A DNA stretch of 64,000 nt from Hemileia vastatrix (lineage: Eukaryota > Basidiomycota > Pucciniomycetes > Pucciniales > Zaghouaniaceae): positions 7,737,501 to 7,801,500 of the forward strand of contig JASXTE010000019.1 in the NCBI GenBank assembly GCA_030280995.1. The letters run 5' to 3'. The notes beneath the pieces are model-generated. The model was not told the DNA's origin. It saw only the letters and a list, made by a program, of their open reading frames with translations, and ran no database searches. The first letter of the stretch is position 1; each line of letters opens with the position of its first letter. The translations under genes and the position numbers were made by a program. Positions 48,284 through 59,268 of this stretch are shown here, piece by piece.

Positions 48284-50485
48284 TGTCAGCCAGGCTATAC
48301 CAGGAGCCCAGTAAATTTTATGTCAATTTACTTTAACTAAAAGAGGGTGTAAAAATTTGCTTATTATGTATACAAATTAATATTATATTGCATAATGAAA
48401 TGATATAATTATTTTATTAAATATATATAAATATTATATTAATTTTATTATTATATAAATTATTTATACATTTAAATTAAGCATGATATATATTCTATAA
48501 ATTATGGCGCATTTTTATGTATTTAATATATACAAATTTATAATTAATTAATTATAAACATATATTATAACTATAAGTGTAAAATTGACTTATAATGTAA
48601 TTAAATTAATTAATTAAATCTATATATTAAATAAACCTTTTTCATACATTATTAAACAATAATATTGGGCACATTTTCGACCCTTAATTGTGTCAGTAAA
48701 ATAATTAAATAAATTATAACACTTATTTAATAATATGGTATTAAAATTCTCACTTTAAATTAGAAATATCATTAAATTAATTATATGTTTCATTTAAACT
48801 AATTATTGAATTAATTACATAGTTAAAACAATTAATTAAAATTGCTTTATACTGGATTGAATTGATTACATGGATTTTTGCGTGAAAATAACTCTAATTG
48901 TTTTTAATTAAACCCTTTACATCCTACTGTAATGTCTGTTTTGGATTCTTTTTCTCACAGTTCTTATGTTTCAGGATTACTTAGTTACTCACTATTTTAA
49001 TTAACTGGTTTGGGAACTTATGGTGGGAAAATTAGTTACTTATTCATGGGTTTAGTTAATTGTTTCATGTTTTTCTCTTAATATCTATGTTTCATTTCTA
49101 TTCTTTTATGTTCTTCTTTTAGCTTATTACTATTTCGTATATACTGATTTGTGGCGCTTCAGAGGTCCCCTGGTCTATAAAAGGGCCTTTGGTAATCCCC
49201 TTTAGCCCATCATTTATTATAAACTCAAACTTGAATATATTTTTAATATAATACATTTATTATTACTTTTATTAGTATTATAAATCTAATTTAAATTTTA
49301 TATACATAACTAAAGGTTTCAATAGGTCTATTAATAATAAAAGTGTTTACCGCGCATTGAAGTAACTCTTATTTAAAATATATATTTTATAATTTAATAA
49401 CCCTCAGTATTGTGTCAAGTCTCAAGGAGTCCTCATTGCCTTTTCTCTTAGAATAATTAAAACTTTTTTTATTACTTTATTTCTACCCCTACCTTCTCCT
49501 CCTCCTCTCCATTCTTTCCCTTTTCCTCTTCCTCTTCTAGACATCCGGTGTGGTGATCCAAACCTGGGTAGGCCTTTGGAGTGCATTTTTGGGGGTATTT
49601 GGTATGTAGGGTGTTATTGGGGTTATGGTGTTATTAGTGGATTTTTTCATCTTTAGGTGGTAGTTAGTAGTGTTTATGGAGGCTTAAGCTAGGGTCACTT
49701 ATTATGTCTCAGATTAATGTCCTTTCTTTTCTCTTCATTTTGGTATCCCTTATGGGTGGTTACCTTGCTTTATAGGGTAGTTATGGTGTTGTTATTGGTA
49801 TTTATCGGATGTTTATTGCTTAGTGGTGCTTATGTAGACTTAAGCTAGGGTCACTTATTATGTCTCAGCTTATTTTCCTTCATTTTCTTCTCATTTTGGT
49901 ATGTCTTATGTGTGTTTATCTTGTTTATTAGTGAAGTTATGGGTTTTTATGGGTTGTATGGGTGTTTTAGGGCCTAGAAGCGGCCAGCCCGCCCCCAAGT
50001 GGCCTGCCTGCCCCTAAGCGGAGCCTCCTCCAAGCGGCCTGGCCACCTGGGCACTGGGGAGGCGCTAAAATGCACTTTTATGCATGAAAAAGGCTGGGAA
50101 AGCTGGATTTTGGCTGGGGGATTGGTCAGGGTGGTCTGTGCACTGGCTGTATGATGCGTGTGTGGGAAGATTTTTAGGGGAATCATCTTATCTCTTTACT
50201 CATTGCCTCTCTGCTCCTCACTGTCTCATTTTCTGGTTTTTTGTTGGAATATATTACTTTTCATTTCAACTCTTTCTGGCAGTCTGTCTGGGACTATTAT
50301 CTTCACTTTTAAAGAGGTCAAGAGTGTTTAATTAGAGGGTTTAGCAAACAGATCTCCAATTTGCTTCAACAGGTCAATCTCACTTATTTTTGTAAAGGGA
50401 CAGGGGATTTTCTCTCTGGTTTTTATCCAAATACCTTGGTCAAGGCCTATAGCTAGTACTATAGGATTGTCTACACCGGCCAATA
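48284..50485 (+). mobile_element. Family 2 element, copy 3 (longer, diverged), nested in family-1 copy C
   Basis: Starts TGTCAGCCAGGCTATACC and is flanked by CTTAT (48279-48283, 50486-50490). The first ~1.26 kb matches copies 1 and 2, with the box TCTATAAAAGGGCC near 49172, to TTCTAGACATCC near 49540. The remaining ~0.95 kb has no match in copies 1-2 and contains a direct repeat (GCTTAAG/ACTTAAG then CTAGGGTCACTTATTATG at about 49686 and 49842). The 3' end (GGCCAATA) lacks the usual CA. It could be an LTR plus truncated internal region, or an LTR variant with an insertion. Confidence 0.65.
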
Positions 50486-50613
50486 CTTATATTGAGTTAC
50501 ATTTTAATACTTATTGGATTTGTACTACATTATTCATATAGAACCATTAAAATCTTCTAGAAAACTGACCATTCAAGCTAGTTCACGTCTCTGTACTTGA
50601 CCTCAGCCTGACA

Positions 50614-52450
50614 TTCCAAGTGATGTTTAGGTGTGGTAACATTTTTTTTTGGTAGTTTTTTGGTAGTTTTTGTTTTTGTTTTTGTCATTGTTTTTTTTCA
50701 TTTTTCTTTTGTAGTGGTTCATAGTGATGTTTAGGTGCAGTTTTTTTTTTGGTTGTTTTTGAATCCTTTTTTTTGTAGTGCTTCCTAGTTATGCTTAGGT
50801 GCTTTTTTTTATATTTTATTGGCTTTTTGTGGTCCTTTTTAGTTTTTTTGTTATTTTTTTAATTTTTTTTTGTAGTGGTTCCTAGTGATGTTTAGGTGAT
50901 TTTTTTATTGGCTTTTTTTGGGTCCTTTTTGTTTTTTTATCTTTTTTTTTTGTTGTGTTTCCCAGTGATTTTTAGGTGATTTTTATTTTTATTTTTTTGG
51001 TTTTTTTGGTTCCTTTTTATTTTTATTTTTATTCTTTTTTTTTTTGGTTGTTTCTGGGTCCTATTCATTATTTGATTTTTTTAGTGGCTCCTAGTGATGT
51101 TTAGGTTTTGTTTTTTTTGTTTTTTTTTTGGTTGTTTTTGGGTCCAATTCTTTATTATTATTATTTTTTTTTAGTGGTTCCCAGTGATGTTTAGGTGTGG
51201 TATTTTATTTAATTTTTAATTTTTTTTGGCTTTTTTTAGGTCCAATTCTTTTTTATTTTTTTTATCTTTTTTTATTTTAATGTGTTTTTAATTTTGCTGT
51301 TTTTGGGCTCTATTTTTATTTTTTTTAGTGGCTCGCAGTGATGTTTAGGAGATGTTTTTTTTGGTTATTTTTAGGTCCAATTTTTTTTTGTAGGGTTTAC
51401 CAGTGATGTTTTGGTGTGTTTTTTTGGTTGTTTTTGGGCTATTTTTATTTATTTATTTTTTTTAAAAAAATTTCTTGGTTCCCAGTGATGTTTAAATTTT
51501 TTTTTGTCTGTTTTTGTATAGTTTTTTTTTAGTTTTTTTTTAGTAGTTACCAGTGATGTTTAGGTGAGTTTTTTTTTATTTTTATTTTTATTTTAGTGAT
51601 TCCCAGTGATGTTTAGATTATTTTTAATTTTTTTGTAGATGGTCCCTGGGATGTTTAGTTGTTTTTTTGGCTGTTTTTAGGTCTTTTTTATCATTATTAT
51701 TTTTATTATTTTGTTTGTTTTAGTGTTTCCCAGTGATGTTCACAAGAATTTTTTTCATTTTGGATTTTTTTTAAGTGTTTCTTATTTATGTTTAGGTGAT
51801 TATTGTTTATTGGCTTTTTTGGGTCCTTTTCACTACACAATATAGGGGGTGGACTTGCTAGCAAGTCCTCAACCTGAACTCAGATGGAACTCAGATGGAA
51901 ATCAGATGGAACTCAGACTGAACTCTATTTAAACACCCACCTAAAACTGTTCTGCTGAGTGGTTTTCATCCCTGATTGTATGGTTCCTTTATCAATAGCT
52001 CAATGTGTGTTCAATCTGTGGTGAGTTTGGGTGCAAGGTGGTGGACTCGCTAGCAAGTCTGCCCCCCATATTGTGTAGTGTTTTTTTTTTTTTTGATGGT
52101 TCCCAGTGATGTTTAGTTGATTCTTTAGGCTTTTTTTAGGTTATTATTATTATTATTATTATTTAGTGTTTCCCAGTGATTTTCAGGTGACTTTTATTTT
52201 CTTTTTTTGGATTTTTTTTTGTGTTTCCTTTTGATGTTTAGGTTTTTTTTGCTTTTTCTGGGTCTTTTTTATTTTTTGTAGTGTTTCCCAGTGATGTGTA
52301 GGTGTTATTTATATTTTTATATTATTTGTGTTTTCCAGTGAAGTTTAGATGGTTTTAATTTTTTTGGCTGTTATTTTAGTGTTTCCCAGGGATGTTTGGG
52401 TGATTTTTTTTGGCTATTTATCTTTAGCTGTTTTTGGGTTCTTTTTTTTT
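50614..52450. repeat. Diverged T-rich tandem repeat, right segment
   Basis: More than 15 recognisable units with the core CCCAGTGATGTTTAGGTG alternating with T-runs and GGTTGTTTTTGGGTCC. It is interrupted by a MITE at 51831-52080 and fades out by about 52450. Confidence 0.85.
51831..52080. mobile_element. CACTA-type MITE, 250 bp
   Basis: Terminal inverted repeats of about 37 bp. The left begins CACTACACAATATAGGGGG and continues to ACTTGCTAGCAAGTC; the right ends CCCCATATTGTGTAGTG. Flanks are TTT on both sides, consistent with (though not diagnostic of) a 3-bp target duplication. The interior carries four short repeats of AACTCAGATGGA or a close form. There is no coding capacity. Confidence 0.8.
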
Positions 52451-53689
52451 ACTAAAACCATTTGGAAATTATTAGGAAATGTTTATAACACATTTTAAGT
52501 TGATTTTTAGGGTTTTTTTAATTTTAGTTTTAAATTTTGGAACTTTTATGGTGTTTTTTGGGCACTTTTTACTACTTTTCAAGGAACTTGTGGGAGAATT
52601 TTTTTTGTAGACTTTTGGGGCATGTTTGGGACACTTTTTTTCAGCACATTTTTGAGAACTTTTTGGGACTTTTTTTTGAGACTTCGGGATGCTTTTTTTT
52701 GGAACTTTTTGCCAATTTTCTGGATGCTTTAGAAATTTTTTTTTAGAAATTTTTGCAAAATTTCTGAATGTATTTTGAAAAAAAAAATTGGTGAATTTTT
52801 GAACTATCTCAGGTATGGTTTATCACATTTTATTAATTTTTTTTATTTAGATTGATTTTATTTACATTTTTTTAGATTAAATTGACTGAAAATTTAGAGT
52901 TGGTTAAACAGATTTGTAAGGTAAGAAACAAAGGTAATTTTAAAAATAAAACATTAGGTTGCCAAAAAAAAGTATGGGGTTTAATATAGGGTATCAAGTT
53001 TAATTTTTATTTCATAAATTAATATTTAAAAAGTCATTTAAGATAATCAACTTACTTTAAGTAATAAAACATCAGGCTGTTTGTTGTTTAAAGGTAATCA
53101 TGGTGAATTTTTTTTTCCTCATGAGGTTCATGTATACACTTGTGTTTGATTTCATTGAATTTGGTCACAGAAAAGTTCTACTCAAATTTATACTTGAATT
53201 GAAATTATTATAATTTTTTTAAATATCTTTTGTGACTTTTTTACTTGTTAATTTATGGAATGAACATAAATTTGGCAATCTATGCCCCTACTTCTAAAAA
53301 AAAAACTGGGAACTCATTTATTTCTTATTTAATTTTTTTTCAATATAAATATATATATATTGATGTAAATTTGTTTGAATTTGAAAAATAAAATTGGTGA
53401 TCTGCTCCAAGAATAGAATCTGAGAATGAAGATAGTATTTAGGAACAAATGAAAAAAATGATATATCAAAGACAAAAGAAAAATTCATAAACATGATTGA
53501 AGAAGTAGGATCTATATTATTAGATATCAATATTTTAGTTAGAAATAAAATGTTAGACATTTTAAATGTCTAAAGAAAGAGATACAAGAATTTGTGGAAG
53601 ACTTTCATGTTGAGATTAATGAATAAATTCAGAAAGAAGTATATTAATATTTATTGAAGTTTAATCCAGTAAAGCTAGAAGCTCTTTAA
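52451..53689. other. AT-rich spacer, no gene
   Basis: Contains repeated short phrases (GGAACTTTT, TTTTTGAGACTT) around 52530-52760 and otherwise featureless AT-rich DNA. A sequence like TTTGGCAATCTATGCCCCTA at 53273 resembles the start of the foldback units seen downstream of the other Myb/SANT remnants. No supported coding region. Confidence 0.4.
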
Positions 53690-54900
53690 TCCCAGAATTA
53701 GATTTACTTGAATTGACACAGGAAAGTAAAAAAGCTTGGTTTCTGCATATTTTAGCATCAAGTTGCTCCATTATTAATACATTGATTTTTAACTGAATTT
53801 TAGCATTTTCCAATTTAATTTGACTATTATTAATTTTTTATCCTTTCTTTTAATCCTAACCTTTTCCCTCTCTAAATCTATACAATAATTCTTAATTTCC
53901 AAAGCTTTTTCTTCCTTTTGGTTGTGAATGAAGCCACTTTTTTCTTCTTCAAAAAGATGTTGAAAGTTGGCAGTTTTTTCTTGAGACTCCACCATTAGGA
54001 TTTCAATCTGAGTATTTTATTTTTCTGAAACAAGTTTAACTTTTCAAAATAAGAGAAAAAAATTAAGAAAAACTCTTTAGTAGTAAAAACTTATAAAATA
54101 TACCCTTGTTAATTTTTGAAAATTATTATCCCCATAAGCAGAAAAAACAGCATTTGACATAGATTGAGCTGTCCCAAAACTAGCAGAAGCTCTTCACTTG
54201 AGTCTGTTTCCAGGTGATGTTGGCTATTTATTTTCTAACATTTCATTTTTAGTTACTTACTTAAAAATTTCTAGATTTGATGAGCCTTGGGTCTGGTTTA
54301 TATATGGGGAGTTAACCAGAAATAATAAAAAAAAGTAGTTAAGCTTACTACCATGGGGTGATCAAGCTTAATTTCAGAATATGAAGCAGGTTCTTCATAT
54401 TAAGGAGAGTCAGATAAAAGATCTATGAAATTTTTAATTATTTCAATGAGAGTCAGAAATTCTTGGACCTTGATTCATGTGAAAGTTTTTGACATTGGGT
54501 CTTTTCCCAAAGATTTCATCTAGTTTATTATAAAGAGGAAACATAGAGTTGAGTTTTTTTCAGAAACCAATATCACTACGCAGTGTAGGGGGTGGACTTT
54601 CTTGCAAGTCCTCAACCTGAACTCAGATGGAACTCAGACTGAACTCATACTGAACCCATACTGAACTCTACTTGAACACCCACCTAAAACTGTTCTGCTG
54701 AGTGGTGTTCATCCCTAATTGTATGGTTCCTTTATCAATAGCTCAATGTGTGTTCAATCTGTGGTGAGTTTGGGTCCAAGGTTGTGGACTCACTAGCAAG
54801 TCTGCCCCCCCATATTATGTGGTGTATTATAAACTTCTCCTGCTGTATTTAATATTGAGAAAAATGATATGTTACAAGAATATTCTGAATGAAAAGATAT
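53690..54900 (-). pseudogene. TE-associated Myb/SANT-like protein remnant, copy 3, split by a MITE
   Basis: On the minus strand, pieces read TAGEVYN, then (after the MITE at 54574-54824) MFPLYNKLDEIFGK and PNVKNF. A coiled-coil, charged segment follows (about 53995-53800, EEEKSGFIHNQKEEKALE), then a C-terminus FLLSCVNSSKSNSGIKELLA ending in a stop near 53686. This parallels copy 2 (CPHYKNMDSIFG; FLIECVKANKSVEEIEHLMK). Several frameshifts and stops. The MITE interrupts what was once coding sequence, so the gene is older than that insertion. Confidence 0.5.
54574..54824. mobile_element. CACTA-type MITE, 251 bp
   Basis: Starts CACTACGCAGTGTAGGGGG and ends CCCCATATTATGTGGTG, with the same interior as the element at 51831 (CCACCTAAAACTGTTCTGCT and AGCTCAATGTGTGTTCAATC). 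Flanked by TAT on both sides (54571-54573, 54825-54827). Confidence 0.85.
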
Positions 54901-55049
54901 TATAAGTAAAAATCTTCTTTTATACCTTTATAATAATTTTTTTTTGGGCATCATTGGCTTATTTTCTTTTTTTTGGTAAACAACATTAATATAACAATAA
55001 TCTGAAAAGTTGAAAACCCCAACTTGAAAATTTAATTGGACTGTCTAAA

Positions 55050-55274
55050 ATGAAACTTTGTTTCAATTATTGAGAATGTGATTTCAACATGTTCTCAACA
55101 GATAATCATTTACTAATCAGTGAGTGTTCACATGAGCCTCAAGGTGTGTTCAAAGTAAATTTGATACTTCTTCATGATGGTTTCATCACTTCCTCAATGT
55201 GTGCTCCAAAAGATATGAATTAGGTTTCAAGGTTGCGGACTTGCTAGCAAGTCTGCCCCCCATATTGTGTGGTG
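55050..55274. mobile_element. Diverged or truncated CACTA-type MITE
   Basis: The right end (ACTTGCTAGCAAGTCTGCCC then CCCATATTGTGTGGTG, followed by TAT) matches the other two MITEs. The preceding 60 bp (CTCAATGTGTGCTCC, TTTCAAGGTTGCGGACT) aligns loosely with them. I do not see the left inverted repeat, so the start is approximate. Confidence 0.6.
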
Positions 55275-56523
55275 TATGATTCTAAGCTTCTCATCATCTT
55301 TGGTAACTCCAAACCCAGTTGAGAGAAAGAAATATTTGCTTTCTTGTATTTTTCTTGATAATTTTTAGAATATTTCCCTTATTTACTTTGTTTTAAAATT
55401 CATCTTAACTCTATTTTTAGATTTTAACTCCACTTCCATTTGATTAAAGCTACTCAATTTTGAGGCAGGTGGATGACCAACTTGAGTGGACTTTGCACAG
55501 CAAAAAAAGGATTCAAAATTTGTTTTTGAATTTTAGCCAGTAAATTACAACTGAAAGTTTGATAATTTGAATTGAATCAACTTTTGAAAAGTAGATTTTG
55601 GGTGAGACATGATAAATTAATACTAAAAAAAGAAATTAGTGAAAAAAATAAAAAAATCTTGAAGAAAAGGAAAAAATAACCAAGTTTTTTGGACATGTTA
55701 TGAAATTTTAGATAAAAATAAGAAGTTGTGGGCATAGAAACATGCGAAGGAAAATTTAATAAAGATATGAATAAAAACTAATAGACTTACTGTGGTTTGA
55801 AGGAGAAAAATTTGATTTTTAGAATAACTGGGAGAGAAGAGATGTGACATGGAGTATATGGGTTAGGATGGAAGGGAGTTGATGTGCAGCTGATTGGAAA
55901 GATGTTGGTATTGGTGGGCTTAATTTTGGTTCTGAAAATAATACAAAATTAGGAATTATTTGACCCCATATTTGAGACCCCAAGTACCAAATTAGCTATG
56001 TTTAATGGTGTGTTTGTATGGCCTTTTTCAAATGAAACATGCTAGGTGTGTTTGGAAATGTTTGAGATTTCATATAAACTCCTTAAAACAAAACTTTAAA
56101 AAATGAAAAATAATTTAATTTAATTTAATTTAGAGTTCAACAAAGAGTAATATATAAATATATATATATATTCAAGGAGTAACATTAAATAAAATAAAAT
56201 GATCATCAATTTTACATTGGGGGGGTACCAATGTTGACCAATCCACAATTAAATTAATTGCAGATAGAAATAATTATACTCCAATTATCTTCTGAAATTA
56301 TTTTTGCTAATAATTGGGTTATTAGACCTGTTATGGGTCAATGTTCACCTCTATCTGAAATTTTTATCCTCAATTTTTTATAACCACATTTTGGACAACT
56401 TTATGGATGTTCCAGCCTCCCTACCTTTCTGTGCACTGCCATCCTGTCTATTCATTCTATCCATTCAAAACCCCTCCCCATCTCATCTGTTTTTTATTCT
56501 CCTTTTCATCTTCAAATATCTCA
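55275..56523. other. AT-rich spacer, no gene
   Basis: No supported coding region. Short simple repeats include (AATTT)n near 56115-56133 and (TA)n near 56150-56170. The 5' part of the next TE gene remnant probably begins within the last 250 bp, but no start before 56524 is supported. Confidence 0.4.
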
Positions 56524-57507
56524 ACATGCCTTGTAATCAAAGATCTTCTCAAAGGCAGCTCTCCCCCAGTTGTTCTTCAAATACCATCACTCCCTCTTTC
56601 CCCCACTCAGCTGAGAAATCAAAGACCATTCACCCAAAAAAAAGTTGATCATCTCATACTTATCAACAGACTGAGAGCTAAAACTAATTATGATTCTTGT
56701 TTTGGTACTGAGAAAGCAACTAAAGTAGGATTTCCCCCTGCATCAAACATCAATTGATATCTTCTAATGGCCAATGAATTATGAAATAAGGCAAAGAAAA
56801 GGATTTATCTTTTGCCTAAACAGTTTTCTGAATTCTTCAAGCACTATCAAGCCAAATACAGGAAGGCTAAGACTCTTTCATCTTTCACTGATTTTAGTAT
56901 TACTGACCTTGATATCAATAAGGGCATCAAAATTATAGATGATAAACTTGATTCTTTATGTCCTCACTATAAAAATATGGATTCCATATTTGGAGAACAA
57001 GCCAATTTTAATCCTGAAAACATGTTGGATGGAGAAGATGATATCTCCAAACATGATGTTGAAAGAAATATTTTTCCTTCCTCTTCTACTCAAGCCTACC
57101 CTCATTTGACTTCCACCAATCAAGATATCTTTTCAATAGATCCTTATGGAAATATAAACCAACCTGATCTCACTCCAGTGAGATTTTATTTCTTTTCTGG
57201 TTGTTTTATTTTTTTTATTCACATCTCTTTTTTTATTCCTAAAAAGGCTAATGAACAAAACAAGGATCCTCAAGAAAGCAAGTCTGAAGCTAGCATAGGA
57301 GAAGAAATTTGAGATTTCTTTAAAATGGGATGAGAGAGCACATGACTTGGAGGAGAAGGCTCTTGAGTACAATTTCTTATTGGATCAAATGAAATTCAAG
57401 TATCAACTTGAAGATTGTTCAAAAGATAAAGTTTTCTTGATAGAATGTGTTAAAGCTAATAAATCTGTTGAGGAAATTGAACACTTAATGAAAATGTTTG
57501 ATTACTA
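56524..57507 (+). pseudogene. TE-associated Myb/SANT-like protein remnant, copy 2
   Basis: Starts MPCNQRSSQRQLSPSC, and a frameshift in an A-run near 56640 leads into DHLILINRLRAKTNY. A stop near 56756 is followed by LLMANEL, KQFSEFFKHYQAKYRKAK, then LDSLCPHYKNMDSIFGEQAN and FNPENMLDGEDD. A possible intron lies near 57180-57245. The C-terminus is charged and helical (ERAHDLEEKALEYNFLLDQM) and ends FLIECVKANKSVEEIEHLMK, stop at 57505-57507. It matches copy 1 at the N-terminus and C-P-x-Y region, and copy 3 at the C-terminus. Probably a DNA-binding accessory protein of a transposon; not intact. Confidence 0.5.
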
Positions 57508-57806
57508 GTTTCTTTTATTTTGTTCATATTTTATTCCAAATTTTTTTAGAAATTTTTCTTGATAGAATGCATTAAAGCTAATAAATCTGTTGAGGAAATT
57601 GACTGTTTAATTAAAATGTTTGATGACTAGTTTTTTTTATTTTTTTTGTTCATATTTCATTCCAATTTTTTTTTGAAAGTTTTCTTGATAAAATAAATTA
57701 AACTTAATAAATCTGTTGAGGAAATTGACTTCTTAATGAAAAATTCTTGATGACCAGTTTTTTTTATTTTTTTTGTTCATATTTCATTCCAAATTTTTTT
57801 CAAGTC
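57431..57806. repeat. Three tandem copies of a ~125-bp gene-end unit
   Basis: Units begin near 57431, 57556 and 57680. Each carries the last coding stretch of the Myb/SANT remnant (TTTTCTTGATAGAATG.., CTAATAAATCTGTTGAGGAA, ATTGA, AATGAAAATGTTTGAT) plus the start of the 3' flank (GTTCATATTT.ATTCCAA). Only the first copy is joined to the upstream reading frame. Confidence 0.9.
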
Positions 57807-57827
57807 AAAAATTTACACATCTTATTT

Positions 57828-57888
57828 GAAAATTTGGCAATACCCCCCCCCTGAACTTTACTCTGGGAGAGGGTAAGGATTACCAAAT
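57828..57888. repeat. ~60-bp foldback unit (AATTTGGCAA...)
   Basis: Starts AAATTTGGCAATACCCCCC and ends GGATTACCAAATT, its imperfect reverse complement. It is related to the two units at 22227-22382 and sits at the same relative position downstream of a Myb/SANT remnant. Confidence 0.55.
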
Positions 57889-58163
57889 TATCATTTTAAT
57901 TTCATAAATAATTAAGTAAATAAATTAAAAAAGATAATCAACCAAGTAAAGGAATCCCAAATACTATCTGCTAGTGATTTCATGAGCAAATTCAAAGAAA
58001 AAATATGACAAGAATGGTATTATGAACTCATTCATAAAATATAATTGAATGAACACCTTTATACAGCACAAGTGCTTAATGGTACAATACTTAATTTGAT
58101 CTATTATCTTTAATAACTGATGAATTAAAAATTTAAGAAAAAAAATAAAAAATTTGAAATCCT

Positions 58164-59156
58164 TTAATTACCATATTTAGAGCCTTTCCCTAATTTTTCA
58201 GTAGCCATTGACCCTTCAACCCTTACCTTACTTACCTGGTTTATCAAAATTTGATTGATCTGAAAAGAACATTCAAAATGAGCAAACTTTTCACAATATT
58301 CCAATCCAGGAGGTGCCTTAGTAGTTTGATGATTATCTCTTGAAGAATTCCAAATTGCTTCCATAATCCTGTTTTCTAATACAGATTCCATGATACATTT
58401 ATGATCCAGAAATTATTGTCCATAGACTTTGATTTTAGCAGGTGAAGGGATTGGTCTTCCAGTAATAGGATTGATATAACAGAAAAGCCAAAAAGTAAGC
58501 ATATTAGAATCAGTTTTGTCAACATGGCTCTGGATATGAAGTCCTCCATAGTTAATGATAAAATTAGAATAAATGATATAATCATGACTGAGTTCAACCC
58601 ACTCTATATCTGTCCAATTGGGAAGTACAGCTTTCTTGGCCAGTCTATGATTAGATTGAAATGCACAAATATATAATTTTTTAAAGCAATTGGCAAAGAA
58701 ATAATTGAGTGATCCTAAGCTTTAAGAGATTAAAGCCTAGATAATCATCAGATGAGTGTCTCAGAAGCTTTAGAATACAACCTGACTTATCTACCATTTC
58801 CTGAATGTGACCATTACAATGAATAGGTGCATTATTGATAAATAAATGCTTGAAAGTCCTGGGAACGTGTTCATTATTGGAAGCTAAAGAACAAGAGATT
58901 TCAGTAAGTAATGGAATAACAAAGTAAAAAACGCACTTACCAAAAATTTCTCAAAGCAGAACTCAAAATACAAATGACTAAGTGTCCCTTCTTTCACCAT
59001 GACAGTAATCAAACCACCAAGACTTATCACAGGCACAACATTGAAGCAATGTGTGGCTCAAGCTTGATTGACTTTTTAAGTTTGTTTTCCAACTTGTGCC
59101 CAACCTTAATTTTGTGAAACACCATCCAGAGAAATTCCTCATTCATCTGGAAAAAA
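58164..59156 (-). pseudogene. Tet-like 2OG-Fe(II) dioxygenase gene remnant, copy 2
   Basis: The minus strand gives NEEFLWMVFHKIKVGHKLEN, then a region ending FEFCFEKFL with a GTAAGT donor and a TTTAG acceptor, and a second exon (HVPRTFKHLFINNAPIHCNG; LLRHSSDDYLGFNLLKLR). After a frameshift comes the core: VLPNWTDIEWVELSHDY, then NYGGLHIQSHVDKTDSN and TFWLFCYINPITGRPIPSP, a stop, and NRIMEAIWNSSRDNHQTTKA leading to FECSFQINQIL. SHVDKTD supplies the HxD iron-binding pair, and RDNH a plausible third ligand. I link this to the TET/JBP-type dioxygenases known from fungal transposon-associated expansions (as I recall, especially in basidiomycetes). It is inactive because of at least one frameshift and two stops. 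Family call is moderate. Confidence 0.5.
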
Positions 59157-59268
59157 ATAGAAAATGAGTATAAATAATATTAGATGAAAGGAGAAAAAGA
59201 ACTTACCACAAAATACTATCAACTCAGGATTAAAATTAGCAATAAAAGAAATTTAGGCCAAGTGTTTC

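Larger units (their letters stand above)
45654..50613 (+). mobile_element. LTR, family 1, copy C, split by two later insertions
   Basis: Starts TGTCAGCCTGGATATCCCC and ends CTCAGCCTGACA, flanked by TTCCA (45649-45653, 50614-50618). Without the inserts at 46839-48095 and 48284-50485 (and their duplications) about 1.49 kb remains, the length of copy B (1502 bp). Sequence on either side of each insert is continuous when compared with the reverse complement of copy B. It sits inside the T-rich tandem repeat. Confidence 0.85.

Noticed and set aside
49974..50335. Short frames on both strands within the third family-2 element
   Set aside because: They lie in the poorly matched 3' part of the LTR element; no gag, pol or other motif seen.
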